Part shown: piece after piece, positions 1-9,476 of the stretch
Position numbering within the stretch: position 1 is the first letter of the stretch
How the letters are laid out: each line of letters opens with the position of its first letter
DNA from: CAZBSE01 sp964578625
Lineage (GTDB): Bacteria > Actinomycetota > Humimicrobiia > Humimicrobiales > Humimicrobiaceae
NCBI GenBank assembly: GCA_964578625.1
Contig: CAZODQ010000002.1
Span: 39,246 to 103,245 of the forward strand
DNA length: 64,000 nt
Direction of reading: 5' to 3'
Translations under genes and position numbers: made by a program
Notes under the pieces: generated by a model
What the model saw: the letters and a program-made list of their open reading frames with translations, nothing else
Databases searched by the model: none
Told to the model about the DNA's origin: nothing

Positions 1-1259
1 ATCAGACAGATTACAGGATCTTTTGTTTCTTGATTAAATTCAGTACTATCAGCATCTTTTAGGCCTAAAACGTTTCTGCTGAACTCAACTACTGCACACT
101 GCATGCCCAAACATATTCCTAAAAATGGTATCTTCTTCTCTCTTGCACACTTTATCGCATTAATCTTTCCGTCTATCCCTCTGGCTCCAAATCCGTAAGG
201 AACCAGTATTCCATCCATATCAAATAGTATATGATCATCGGGACAATTTTCACTTATTGACTCGGAATTTATCCAGTTTAAATTTACATTTCTCTTGAAG
301 TAGTAACCGCCATGATTTAATGATTCCACAATACTTATATAAGCATCCTTTAAATGAGTATACTTACCCACTATTCCAATTTCCACCTTACCGGTAAGGT
401 TATTTATTGCATTTACTATTCTTTCCCAGCTTTTAAGGTCAGATTTTCTTTTCTTCAGTTTTAATTTCGAAAGTACTCTCAAATCAAGTTTTTCCTTTTT
501 CAACATCAGAGGCACTTTATAAATATGTTCAACATCAATTGCTTCTATAGTATCTTCTTTCTCAATATCGCAGAACAGGCTTATTTTGCTTTTTATACTG
601 TCAGTTAATTTGGTTTCACTTCTACAGATTATTATATCCGGCTGAATACCTATACTTCTAAGTTCTTTGACACTATGTTGCGTTGGTTTTGATTTTAATT
701 CTTCCGTAGTTTTTAAATATGGTACATAAGTCACATGTATGTAAAGAACATTTTCTTTCCCCACATCCTTCCTGAACTGCCTTATTGCTTCTAAAAATGG
801 AAGGCTTTCTATATCCCCTACAGTCCCACCTATTTCAGTAATAACTATATCAGTTTTTCTCCTTGTCAATGTCTTCCTGATACTTTCCTTTATTTCATCT
901 GTTATATGCGGAATTACCTGGACTGTAGACCCAAGAAACTTTCCTTTTCTCTCATCATCAATAACATTTTTATAGATTTTTCCTGAAGTAAAATTATTAT
1001 ATTTAGAAAGATCTTCATCAATAAATCTTTCATAATGACCCAAGTCAAGGTCAGTTTCTCCTCCATCATCTGTTACAAATACTTCTCCGTGCTGCAGAGG
1101 GTTCATTGTCCCCGGATCAATATTTATATACGGATCAAATTTTTGGATAGTAATGCTGTAACCGCTTGATTTTAAAAGTCTTCCCAAAGATGCCGCGCAT
1201 ATACCTTTTCCCAGTGAAGACATTACTCCTCCTGTCACAAAAATAAATTTAGTTTTCAA
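1..1259 (-). CDS. pyrG: CTP synthase, 3' part cut off by the window edge
   Basis: Converts UTP to CTP with glutamine or ammonia and ATP, the last step of de novo pyrimidine nucleotide synthesis. About 420 residues are present. The N-terminal synthetase P-loop region (VTGGVMSSLGKG) and the start of the class I glutamine amidotransferase domain with its nucleophile motif GICLGMQ are visible. The rest of the amidotransferase domain, with the His-Glu pair, lies beyond base 1. The likely start is TTG at 1259: reading on from it gives MKTKFIFVTGG, the expected N-terminus, and no ATG fits. It overlaps the end of recN by 11 bases, so translation is probably coupled. Family assignment is secure; the start codon is inferred. 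Confidence 0.95.
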   Translation of the reverse strand, partial: MKTKFIFVTGGVMSSLGKGICAASLGRLLKSSGYSITIQKFDPYINIDPGTMNPLQHGEVFVTDDGGETDLDLGHYERFIDEDLSKYNNFTSGKIYKNVIDDERKGKFLGSTVQVIPHITDEIKESIRKTLTRRKTDIVITEIGGTVGDIESLPFLEAIRQFRKDVGKENVLYIHVTYVPYLKTTEELKSKPTQHSVKELRSIGIQPDIIICRSETKLTDSIKSKISLFCDIEKEDTIEAIDVEHIYKVPLMLKKEKLDLRVLSKLKLKKRKSDLKSWERIVNAINNLTGKVEIGIVGKYTHLKDAYISIVESLNHGGYYFKRNVNLNWINSESISENCPDDHILFDMDGILVPYGFGARGIDGKINAIKCAREKKIPFLGICLGMQCAVVEFSRNVLGLKDADSTEFNQETKDPVICL

Positions 1260-3018
1260 CTTTTATCTTCCCCTCTGTCAAATCACTTTTGATTGTATTA
1301 CATTTTTCCATAAGTTCTTCTGCATGCATAACGGAAATATCGCTGTCTTTCATTCCGCTTATCATCCTGGATATCTCTTTTATTTTATCTTTTGAATCCA
1401 ATCTTTTAATTCTTATTTTTGTTCTGCTTCCTTCTACAAATTTATCAATAAAGTAATGGAAATCAGAAAAACATGCTATTTGCGCCAGATGGGTAATAGC
1501 TATTATCTGGCAGCTTTTGGATATCTTATAAAGCTTCTCACCTACTACTAGTGCAGTCTCTCCTCCAATTCCTATATCTATTTCATCGAATATCATAGTA
1601 GTAATGTTATCAACAGAACCTATTACCGATTTTATGGCAAGCATAATCCTTGATATTTCACCACCCGAAGCAATTTTATTAAGCGGTCTTACAGCTTCTC
1701 CTATATTAAGGGATATCAGGAATTCTATATCATCTATTCCGTTTTTTGTTAACTTTGTTTTTTTACCTTCTATTTCCAGGCCGTCATTATCTTCCAATAA
1801 TCTATACTGCGGTTCAAACAATACAGATTTAAAACCAAGGTCCGCCATTTCACTTACTACCTCTTTTTTTAGATCATCTATAGTCTCTTTCCTTGATTCA
1901 CTTAATATTATAGCTTTTTCTATTAAAATTCCTCTTACTCTATTATACTCTGTCTTCTTTTTTTCAATTTCACTATCTAAATCTTCAAAACTCTCAATTT
2001 CTTCTTTTAATTTCCTTGCGTGCTCATTGATTAAATTCAAATCCAGATTATATTTCTTTTTTATTTCCGATAATTTATAGAGTCTTTCCTGAATACTGTC
2101 CAATCTCTCTTCGCTGAATTCAAAATCAGCAAGATAACTGTTTAAATAATGGCTTATTTCTTCAAAAAGATTTACCGTTGAAGAAAGTTTTCCACTAAAA
2201 CTTTTAAACTTATTGTCTATTTCAGACAATTCATTAATATTTTTATCCAGAACAGCCGCATTATCAATCAATGAAGGTACATCATCCTGGTCACTTTCCA
2301 TTATCTTTTTACATTCCGCAGCAAGCCGGTAAATCTTTTCATAATTTTTAAGAACCCTCATTTCATTTTCTAAAATTTCTTCCTCATTTTCCTTGATATC
2401 CAATTTCCTGATTTCTTCATATCTATAATTCAGATCTTTTAACTTTTCTTCTCTTATATTTTTTAAATTCTTTAATTTTAAAAATTCTTCTTTCCTTTTA
2501 TTGTATAGTTCTAAAATCTCAGAGTATTCCCGTTTCGCATCTGAAATTATGTCTTTTCCAAATCTATCTATTATATCTATATGCGTTCTTGGTTCTAATA
2601 AATACTGGTGATCATGCTGTCCATGAATATCTACAAAAAACTCGCCTAATTTCTTTAAAGTAGAAACCTGGGTAAAAATTCCGTTAATAAAAGCTTTATT
2701 TTTACCTTTTCTGTTTACCTCTCTGGTTATTACTATATCATCGCAGGGATCTCCCTTATCAATTAAATTCTGGCATATCAAATAATCTACAGCCATTGGA
2801 TTATTTCTAAAATCAAAGTACCCTTGAACCAGCAATTTATCCTCACTGTCCCTGATTAAGTCATTTGCTGCCCGTTCACCGCTAAGTAGATTGATCGCTT
2901 CAATAATAAGAGTTTTACCTGCACCTGTTTCACCAGTTAGGATATTAAGACCCTTCTGAAATATTAATTTAGCATCATCAATTATAGCAAAATTTTTTAC
3001 CTGTAATTCTTTTAACAT
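1249..3018 (-). CDS. recN: DNA repair ATPase RecN
   Basis: SMC-like ATPase that acts in recombinational repair of double-strand breaks in the cytoplasm. The 589 residues match the family length. Walker A (GETGAGKT) is at residues 29-36, a long charged coiled-coil region fills about 160-400, the ABC signature region (ASGGEISR) follows, and Walker B (MIFDEID) is near residue 475. The C-terminus overlaps the TTG start of pyrG. It lies 31 bases downstream of nadK in the usual recN-nadK-tlyA neighbourhood. Nothing in the sequence suggests it is inactive. Confidence 0.97.
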   Translation of the reverse strand: MLKELQVKNFAIIDDAKLIFQKGLNILTGETGAGKTLIIEAINLLSGERAANDLIRDSEDKLLVQGYFDFRNNPMAVDYLICQNLIDKGDPCDDIVITREVNRKGKNKAFINGIFTQVSTLKKLGEFFVDIHGQHDHQYLLEPRTHIDIIDRFGKDIISDAKREYSEILELYNKRKEEFLKLKNLKNIREEKLKDLNYRYEEIRKLDIKENEEEILENEMRVLKNYEKIYRLAAECKKIMESDQDDVPSLIDNAAVLDKNINELSEIDNKFKSFSGKLSSTVNLFEEISHYLNSYLADFEFSEERLDSIQERLYKLSEIKKKYNLDLNLINEHARKLKEEIESFEDLDSEIEKKKTEYNRVRGILIEKAIILSESRKETIDDLKKEVVSEMADLGFKSVLFEPQYRLLEDNDGLEIEGKKTKLTKNGIDDIEFLISLNIGEAVRPLNKIASGGEISRIMLAIKSVIGSVDNITTMIFDEIDIGIGGETALVVGEKLYKISKSCQIIAITHLAQIACFSDFHYFIDKFVEGSRTKIRIKRLDSKDKIKEISRMISGMKDSDISVMHAEELMEKCNTIKSDLTEGKIKVEN

Positions 3019-3049
3019 ACCTTGATACTTATGTATTATCTAAAACTTT

Positions 3050-3919
3050 TTATATCCTCTCGATAAATTTTTCTTTAAATACCTTAAAAAACATATCCTT
3101 ATTGAAAGATACTAACTTTAATTTTAATTTTGATTTTTTAACTTTAAAGATACAACCCGGCTGAATATCGAATGATACTATCTTCCCATCAGCACCAATA
3201 CAATCTTTATTATTTTTTGATTCAACTTTTATTTCAAGAACATTATCCGGACTTAAAATTATACTCCTGCTTAGTAAGGTATGGGGACATATTGGAGTTA
3301 TAATTATGACCTCACTTCTAGGTTCTACTATTGGACCCCCCGCCGAAAGAGAGTAAGCTGTGGAACCAGTCGGGGTAGAGATAATTATTCCATCTGCTGT
3401 AAAACTTTTTATTGATATTTCATTAACCATTATTTCAAATTTTATAATTTTCCCGGTCATAGACCTGGTTATGGTAAATTCGTTTAGTACTAAATAAGGC
3501 ATAATAAGATTTTCTATCGCTTTTTTATCCTTAAAAAATCTTCCTTTTAAAAGCATTCTTTCTTCAATGCTAAAATCATTTTTTAAAACCCTATCTATAG
3601 CTTCATACATATTACAGGTGTCAATTACAGTTAAAAACCCAAGACTTCCGACATTAATCCCTAATACAGGTATTTCTCTTTCAAATGAGTACTTAGAGGC
3701 TCTAAGAAAAGTCCCATCTCCTCCTACCGATAATATTACATCACTTTTTATACCAAATTCTTCTTCAGACACCGAAGGAAGAGAATAATGTTCCGGCATT
3801 TTATCGCTTTCTATCATAAGTACATTAATATCTTTTTTAATTAAATATTCATATATCTGATTGGCGACTTCTATTGCTTCCTGTTTTTCATTATTTGAAA
3901 CTATTCCAATATTTTTCAT
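3050..3919 (-). CDS. nadK: NAD kinase
   Basis: Phosphorylates NAD to NADP, using ATP or polyphosphate. The 289 residues carry the invariant GGDGT motif at 66-70, followed by the NAD-binding core with TPTGSTAYSLSAGGPI in the middle of the protein. The ATG start at 3919 lies 12 bases after the tlyA stop, so the genes are co-transcribed. The tlyA-nadK-recN order is widespread in Firmicutes and Actinobacteria. Assignment rests on the two diagnostic motifs and the length. Confidence 0.96.
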   Translation of the reverse strand: MKNIGIVSNNEKQEAIEVANQIYEYLIKKDINVLMIESDKMPEHYSLPSVSEEEFGIKSDVILSVGGDGTFLRASKYSFEREIPVLGINVGSLGFLTVIDTCNMYEAIDRVLKNDFSIEERMLLKGRFFKDKKAIENLIMPYLVLNEFTITRSMTGKIIKFEIMVNEISIKSFTADGIIISTPTGSTAYSLSAGGPIVEPRSEVIIITPICPHTLLSRSIILSPDNVLEIKVESKNNKDCIGADGKIVSFDIQPGCIFKVKKSKLKLKLVSFNKDMFFKVFKEKFIERI

Positions 3920-3931
3920 TTTTGGTACCTG

Positions 3932-4747
3932 TCACTGATTAAAATAATTATGGGCTCCGTCAACTATATCCTTGATTATTTTATCATAATTTATAATATA
4001 TTTAGCTCCCTTAAGACATTTTCTTAAAAAAATCCAGAACTCAATATTACCTTTTGCTCCTTTTATTTTTGAAAATGCAAAATCTACAATCTTAACGGGG
4101 AATTTCATGATAAATTCAGTTATATCAAACAATACTTTATAATGCAGCTTTTTATCTCTTATTATACCCTTGTTCTCGACCTCATTTTTCTTAAGCTCGA
4201 ATTGCGGTTTTACAAGTAAAAGTATTTCACCATTTTTATCAGTAAGTTCCAATATTTTGCTAAAAATTTTTTTTATGGAAATAAATGAAACATCTACAAC
4301 CGCGAAGTTTAAAATAAAAGGAATTTTTTCCATATTAAGATGACGGATATTTGTTCTTTCCAAAACAGTTACCCGGGGTGAATTTCTCAGTTCCCATGAT
4401 AATTTTCCATACCCGACATCAATATCTAATATTTTATCCGCTCCGTTTTTCAAGAGGAAATCCGTAAATCCCCCGGTTGACGAACCTACATCTATAGCCT
4501 TTTTCCCGCTGATACTGATCCCCAAATCCTTAAATGCTCCCTCAAGTTTCAAACCTCCCCTGGAAACATATGGATTTTTTGAAATTATCTTAATCTCAGA
4601 ATCCTGATTTACAAATGTCCCCGGTTTTTCGATCACACTGCCTCCTACTTTTACTCTACCCTCCATCAACAGTGCATTCGCTTCTTTTTCTGTATCAGCC
4701 AGTCCTTTCTTTAAAAGTATGTCATTGATTTTAATCTTTTTCTTAAT
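3932..4747 (-). CDS. tlyA: TlyA-family 2'-O-methyltransferase, probably with an ATT start
   Basis: Members methylate ribose 2'-OH of cytidines in rRNA; some are also reported as haemolysins. The protein has an N-terminal S4 RNA-binding domain (about residues 5-65) and an FtsJ-type Rossmann methyltransferase (AIDVGSSTGGFTD near residue 90). The first conventional start (TTG at 4669, or the ATG codon next to it) would remove the first half of the S4 domain. The frame stays open upstream and encodes the missing segment, which begins KKKIKINDILLKKGL. The only plausible initiator there is ATT at 4747, with a GAAAGG ribosome-binding sequence about 10 bases before it inside the ispA 3' end. From ATT the length is 271 residues, normal for the family. 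The function is secure; the ATT start is inferred. Confidence 0.9.
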   Translation of the reverse strand: MKKKIKINDILLKKGLADTEKEANALLMEGRVKVGGSVIEKPGTFVNQDSEIKIISKNPYVSRGGLKLEGAFKDLGISISGKKAIDVGSSTGGFTDFLLKNGADKILDIDVGYGKLSWELRNSPRVTVLERTNIRHLNMEKIPFILNFAVVDVSFISIKKIFSKILELTDKNGEILLLVKPQFELKKNEVENKGIIRDKKLHYKVLFDITEFIMKFPVKIVDFAFSKIKGAKGNIEFWIFLRKCLKGAKYIINYDKIIKDIVDGAHNYFNQ

Positions 4748-4752
4748 GCTTA

Positions 4753-5658
4753 TTATACCTTTCTAAGCAGCAGGAATTTTGCCATGTTGACAAGCAACTT
4801 ACGCTCAATGTCCATGCTCTCTATTATCTCAATAGATTTTTTAATTTTTCTTTCAGCAATTTTTTTTGACTTTGAAACCCCCCACATATCCGGATAGGTA
4901 TTTTTTTTCTGAAGGGCATCCTTTCCAGTGGATTTTCCTGCCGTTTTCCTATTTGATGTCACATCCAGAATATCATCTGTGATCTGAAAAGCCAGACCCA
5001 AATTCTCGGAATAATCAGTTAATTTTTTAAGAACACTGCCTTCTGCTCCACATATAATTGCTGCACATCTGACAGAAGAAGCTATCAGTTTTCCCGTTTT
5101 ATTCTTATGCATATATTCCAATCTATCTTTACTTATTTTCTTACCGGTGTAATAAACGTCAATTATCTGGCCTGCAGCCATCCCGTTTACGCCAGTAGCA
5201 TCGGTGATCTCACCTAAAATCTTTACTTTAGTTCCTGCATCAGTATTCTGGTATTTTATTATAATATTAATTGCTTCCGAAAATAGAGCATCTCCGGTAA
5301 GTATTGCAATATCTTCTCCGAATTTTTTATGACATGTAGGTTTACCCCTCCTCATGTCATCATTATCCATGGAAGGCAAATCATCATGTATTAATGAATA
5401 AGTGTGTATGAATTCGATCGCACAGGCTGTAGGCATTACTATTTTATAATCATACCCCATGCTTTTTGCCGTAATCATGCATAATATCGGCCTAAATCTT
5501 TTGCCGCCGCTTTCAATACTGTATTTAATAGCTTCTTTCAGGATATCTGGGATTCTCTCATACTTTTTAATATAATATCTTAAATTATCATTGACTATTT
5601 TTATTAAAAATTCAGGATACAGCTTATTTTCTTTTAGATTATAATCTTTTGCAACCAT
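4753..5658 (-). CDS. ispA: (2E,6E)-farnesyl / geranylgeranyl diphosphate synthase
   Basis: Condenses isopentenyl diphosphate with allylic diphosphates to make prenyl chains for lipid carriers and quinones. The 301 residues show the first aspartate-rich motif (DDLPSMDNDD, from residue 92) and the second (DDILD, near 233), both complete, as well as the GGKRFRP substrate-binding segment at 51-57. Chain length cannot be fixed by eye. It sits between nusB and tlyA, as in Bacillus and many Actinobacteria, but xseA, xseB and dxs, often found here, are absent. Confidence 0.93.
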   Translation of the reverse strand: MVAKDYNLKENKLYPEFLIKIVNDNLRYYIKKYERIPDILKEAIKYSIESGGKRFRPILCMITAKSMGYDYKIVMPTACAIEFIHTYSLIHDDLPSMDNDDMRRGKPTCHKKFGEDIAILTGDALFSEAINIIIKYQNTDAGTKVKILGEITDATGVNGMAAGQIIDVYYTGKKISKDRLEYMHKNKTGKLIASSVRCAAIICGAEGSVLKKLTDYSENLGLAFQITDDILDVTSNRKTAGKSTGKDALQKKNTYPDMWGVSKSKKIAERKIKKSIEIIESMDIERKLLVNMAKFLLLRKV

Positions 5659-5687
5659 CTTTTTTTAAATACTTTAGAAAAGATTTT

Positions 5688-6095
5688 TTATTTCTTTATA
5701 TCACTTAAAATTTTCCCTAAAATACCATTCACAAACTTTGGGGTGTCATCTTTTTGGCCAAGGCTTTTAGAAATTTCAATAGCTTCATCCACTGATACCT
5801 TAAGTGGTATTTCATCTTCATACAGCATTTCGTAAATAGCTACTCTTAGAATATTCCTGTCAATAATGGCTATTCTTTCCAGAGTCCAGTTCTCTACGAC
5901 ATCTTTAATCATCCGGTCTATTTTCTTCCTATGGTCATCCACACCATTAATAAGTTTCAAAGTAAACTCATCGTATTCTCTGCCAACCAGCATATCATTT
6001 TTTAAAATATCGTCTATTTTTTTATTGAGCAAATCTCTCTGATACAATAATATTATCGCATTCTCTCTACTTTTTCTTCTTGTTGTTTTGGACAT
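5688..6095 (-). CDS. nusB: Transcription antitermination factor NusB
   Basis: Binds boxA RNA with NusE (S10) and promotes antitermination on rRNA operons. At 135 residues it has the family length. The family pattern is visible in the N-terminal SRENAIILLYQ segment and the C-terminal stretch KVSVDEAIEISKSLG, followed by KFVNGILGKI. It directly follows efp, with 24 bases between them, a pairing common in Gram-positive genomes. Confidence 0.95.
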   Translation of the reverse strand: MSKTTRRKSRENAIILLYQRDLLNKKIDDILKNDMLVGREYDEFTLKLINGVDDHRKKIDRMIKDVVENWTLERIAIIDRNILRVAIYEMLYEDEIPLKVSVDEAIEISKSLGQKDDTPKFVNGILGKILSDIKK

Positions 6096-6119
6096 CTTAT
6101 AAAATACAATTTAAAGTAT

Positions 6120-6680
6120 TCAGGTGCTTACCCGGGTTATATATTCACCTGTTCTAGTATCAATCCTTATGATATCTCCAGCATTTATAAACAGGGGGAC
6201 CTGTATTTTTGCTCCCGTTTCTATCTCAGCAGGCTTAAAGCTCGAGCTTACGGTATCACCTTTGACACCTGGCTCAGTCCTAGTGACTTTAGCTTCAATA
6301 AATATAGGAAGTTCAATTGAAATTGGTTTGCCTTTATAAAATATAACAGATAATTCCATATTTTCCATTAAATAATCCTCTATATCTCCAATTATATCAC
6401 CAGCCAGCTGGATTTGTTCAAAAGTCCTGTTATCCATCAGATTATAATATTCATCTTTGTATAGATACTGCATTTTTTTGCTTTCCAGTAAAGCCTGCTC
6501 CATTTTTTCACCTGCCCTGAAAGTCTTGTCGATAATAGCTCCGGTGTTCAAATCTTTCAGTTTAGTTCTGACAAAAGCACCGCCCTTTCCGGGTTTTACA
6601 TGCTGAAAATATAATATTTTATAAAGCTGGCCATTATAAATTATAGATAGTCCGTTCTTGAAATCACTTGTGCTTATCAT
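6120..6680 (-). CDS. efp: Translation elongation factor P
   Basis: Enters the ribosome E site and relieves stalling at polyproline stretches. The 186 residues cover the three beta-barrel domains. The loop HVKPGKGGAF is present, and Lys32 sits where other EF-Ps carry their modification. I see no epmA/epmB or rhamnosyltransferase gene in this window to show which modification, if any, is used. It is followed by nusB and preceded by an M24 proline peptidase, the usual Gram-positive arrangement. Confidence 0.97.
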   Translation of the reverse strand: MISTSDFKNGLSIIYNGQLYKILYFQHVKPGKGGAFVRTKLKDLNTGAIIDKTFRAGEKMEQALLESKKMQYLYKDEYYNLMDNRTFEQIQLAGDIIGDIEDYLMENMELSVIFYKGKPISIELPIFIEAKVTRTEPGVKGDTVSSSFKPAEIETGAKIQVPLFINAGDIIRIDTRTGEYITRVST

Positions 6681-6709
6681 AAGCTGTTTCCTTTATAAAA
6701 ATTTAAATA

Positions 6710-7837
6710 TTAATCTAATATAAGAAATTCTTTCTTAGAATCATAGAGCACCTCGCATTTATTTTTTCCTACTATAACTATGTCCTCTATCCTTATTCCT
6801 CCTAAGTTCTCTATATATATCCCCGGTTCAATTGTTATTACCATATTTTCCTTCAATACTGTTTTACTTTCCATTGTTATTTTTGGCTCCTCATGGACTT
6901 CCAGGCCTACTCCGTGTCCCAGCCCATGTCCGAAGTTTTTACCATAACCTTTTAAAAATATGAACTTTCTGACTTTACTGTCCAGCTTGCTTGAAGCTAT
7001 CCCTTCTCTACAATTTTCTAATGCCAGTTGTTGAGCTTTTAAGACTATATCATAAATCTTTTTAAATTTGTCGCTTTTTTTACGATTCCCTATAAATACA
7101 GTTCTTGTCATATCTGAACAGTAGTTATCGAACCTGCATCCAAAATCTAAAAGTAGCAGGCCATCTTTTATCCTTATGTTTCGTGGAGAATAATGAGGCA
7201 TAGAAGAATTCTTCCCGTATGCAGAAATAATATCAAATGACTTTCCATCCGACCCATTCTTTACCAGCAGCTCTTCTATTTTAAGTGCAAGTTCTATTTC
7301 CGACAATCTCCTCATCTCAAAAGCACCTGAATTTATTATGTTTTTAAAAACTTTGTCCGTAATTTTACATGCAGTTTTTATTTTCAAGATCTCATACCGG
7401 TCCTTGATCGATCTTAGTTTCTCTACCGTCCCACTTTTATCTATAAATCTTTTCCCCTGTGCAGACAGCAGTTTCTCAAATTTAAGAAAATCACTATGAC
7501 TTATATTATTTCCCTCTGCACCGACCGATCTAATATTATAATTGCTTAAAATTTCTGTAAGCTTTCCGTATTTATCATTCCCGAAACAGACGATATTTAC
7601 TTTTTTATTTTCAACTGACTTTTTTGCCTGTTCAAAGAAGATGAAATTCACTAAAAGGTAAATGTCATTTCCTAAAAAAAGAAGTATACTTTTTGAATCT
7701 TTGCCATAAAAACCTGTAAGGTAATATATATTTTCGTCTTTTAAAATGATTAGACTTGAAGTTTTTTGTTTTTTGAGATGTTTAGATATTTTTTCTATAC
7801 GTAAGTCATAATATTTTCCAAGGGCTTTAGTGCTCAT
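6710..7837 (-). CDS. Xaa-Pro aminopeptidase / dipeptidase, M24 family
   Basis: Cytosolic metallopeptidase that cleaves peptides next to proline. The 375 residues comprise a creatinase-like N-terminal domain (about 1-140) and a pita-bread catalytic domain. The dinuclear metal ligands are visible: Asp in LLLDFGC and Asp in YCSDMTRT, His in GHGLGHGVGLEVHEEP, Glu in TIEPGIYIE and Glu in GIRIED. Whether it is an aminopeptidase (PepP type) or a prolidase (PepQ type) cannot be settled by eye. Location just upstream of efp is conserved in many Gram-positive bacteria. Confidence 0.93.
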   Translation of the reverse strand: MSTKALGKYYDLRIEKISKHLKKQKTSSLIILKDENIYYLTGFYGKDSKSILLFLGNDIYLLVNFIFFEQAKKSVENKKVNIVCFGNDKYGKLTEILSNYNIRSVGAEGNNISHSDFLKFEKLLSAQGKRFIDKSGTVEKLRSIKDRYEILKIKTACKITDKVFKNIINSGAFEMRRLSEIELALKIEELLVKNGSDGKSFDIISAYGKNSSMPHYSPRNIRIKDGLLLLDFGCRFDNYCSDMTRTVFIGNRKKSDKFKKIYDIVLKAQQLALENCREGIASSKLDSKVRKFIFLKGYGKNFGHGLGHGVGLEVHEEPKITMESKTVLKENMVITIEPGIYIENLGGIRIEDIVIVGKNKCEVLYDSKKEFLILD

Positions 7838-7848
7838 ATTATGTACTA

Positions 7849-9474
7849 TTAATCAATTGTCTCCTGCCATTCCTTGGTAAATGTCGCCCCTCCATAATAC
7901 AGCATGGGCATATCTTCCGGAATACTATCGCTCAATCCATCCTGATAACCTATAGTGGAAAAACTTCCAATAAGCCAGCCGAGTAAACCGCTCAAGTCAT
8001 CAGCATCAATCTGTCCTGCTAAGATAGAGCCCAAAACAGCAGTGTGCCTGCTGAATGTCACTGTTCCGCCTGCCATACCCAGTATATACAAGTCGGGGTC
8101 TTCATAATCTCCAAAAAAATTATTATAACATGAAGAATCATTATTTATATTTATGTCTAGATTTCCCGGAGTCATTAAAATAAGTAAACTGTCCTCTGGA
8201 AAATCACCTACATTTGTAGGAACGAGACCGCATGAAGCATCAATATTTCCGGTAGCAATTAATTTTCCCTTTCCCGAATAATAAATATCATTATCTGGAG
8301 GATCCAAATTCAAATCTTCTATATCTTCACCAATTATAATATTTCCGTTCACCAATACATTGCCCCGTACTTCCAGATAATAGCTCCCATTAACCTCATC
8401 GTACCAAAACTTAATCGAATTGTCTCCATCGGTCCTTAAAAATTCATATGGCGGTTCCACTGGCAGAAGACTTATATCTATTACAAAATCATCACCGGTC
8501 ATATCGTCTTCATCAATTACAAGAACATCAGTAGGAGGCTCCTGGATATCAATCATAAAATTATTGACATATACCGAAGAATCAAAGTTCGGAGGGTCGA
8601 ATATCTCATCACCCAGTGGTGGATTATAATATAAATGAGAACCCCCCTCTACATCGATTACTCCTTCACAGCAAAGATTTATGGGATTTCCCGAATTCTC
8701 CCCTATTTGTGAATTACCCGTCATCCTTATATCTTTCATGACTATCATATATTCTTCAAAATCATGTTCAAGATAAGCACGACCGCTCATTTCAACATTT
8801 CCTCCCACATTAACAGGCCCTGCGTCAAGATCTGCCCATTCACCCATATCCAGATTACCGCCAATAAGGATCTTTCCTCCACCTGAAAAATATCTCCCTT
8901 CCAATAACCTTAATGTAACATTTCCCCTTATATATGTCGGTCCGTTAAAGAAAGGATTCCCTTCAATTATCGTAAGATCATCAAAAGTTATGCTGCCTTT
9001 TGAATAAATGTAATCAAATATATTTACCTCGGTTGAAAAACTTACTCCCAGATTTACTCTTACTTCCCTGGTCTCACCGCTAACTGCATCCGTACCCACT
9101 GAATTTATTATATAGTTGGTTACTTCGCCATCATCGTTATAAATCCTGTCATAAGTTACATAAAAACTGCCTTGTACAACTCCATCCGAATCGGCAACAT
9201 CTTTAGGGTAGCCGCTGCCGCTTGAAGGAAGGCTTGTTATTTCCTCATTATAGTACTTTTCGATGGTTGAATACATATCTGCCAATCCTGCCTCTGCAAT
9301 ATTTAATGCCTTAAACTTACCTTCATCAAATTTGGTAAAAATTATATCCCTGAACATATACCCGACCAGAGTGGTCATGGCCATTATTATTGCAAAACTT
9401 ATTATCAATACTAATATAGTAGTATTACCACATATTCTTTTTATTTTAAAATCATAATTTTTATTTTTTATCAT
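7849..9474 (-). CDS. PilX-like pilus assembly protein with a long passenger domain
   Basis: The 541 residues start with a short basic segment and one hydrophobic helix (about 17-42). The family-typical segment ALNIAEAGLADM follows, matching the N-terminal region of PilX-type minor pilins. The remaining ~470 residues are rich in Gly, Asn and Asp and contain phrases such as NVTLRLLEG, KILIGGNLDMG and VNVGGNVEMSG, which look like a right-handed beta-solenoid or bactofilin-like repeat. There is no classic G/F-E5 processing site. It is the last of three linked pilin-type genes, 2 bases after the PilW-like gene. I infer a pilus-tip or adhesin role; the passenger fold is a guess. Confidence 0.75.
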   Translation of the reverse strand: MIKNKNYDFKIKRICGNTTILVLIISFAIIMAMTTLVGYMFRDIIFTKFDEGKFKALNIAEAGLADMYSTIEKYYNEEITSLPSSGSGYPKDVADSDGVVQGSFYVTYDRIYNDDGEVTNYIINSVGTDAVSGETREVRVNLGVSFSTEVNIFDYIYSKGSITFDDLTIIEGNPFFNGPTYIRGNVTLRLLEGRYFSGGGKILIGGNLDMGEWADLDAGPVNVGGNVEMSGRAYLEHDFEEYMIVMKDIRMTGNSQIGENSGNPINLCCEGVIDVEGGSHLYYNPPLGDEIFDPPNFDSSVYVNNFMIDIQEPPTDVLVIDEDDMTGDDFVIDISLLPVEPPYEFLRTDGDNSIKFWYDEVNGSYYLEVRGNVLVNGNIIIGEDIEDLNLDPPDNDIYYSGKGKLIATGNIDASCGLVPTNVGDFPEDSLLILMTPGNLDININNDSSCYNNFFGDYEDPDLYILGMAGGTVTFSRHTAVLGSILAGQIDADDLSGLLGWLIGSFSTIGYQDGLSDSIPEDMPMLYYGGATFTKEWQETID

Positions 9475-9476
9475 CG

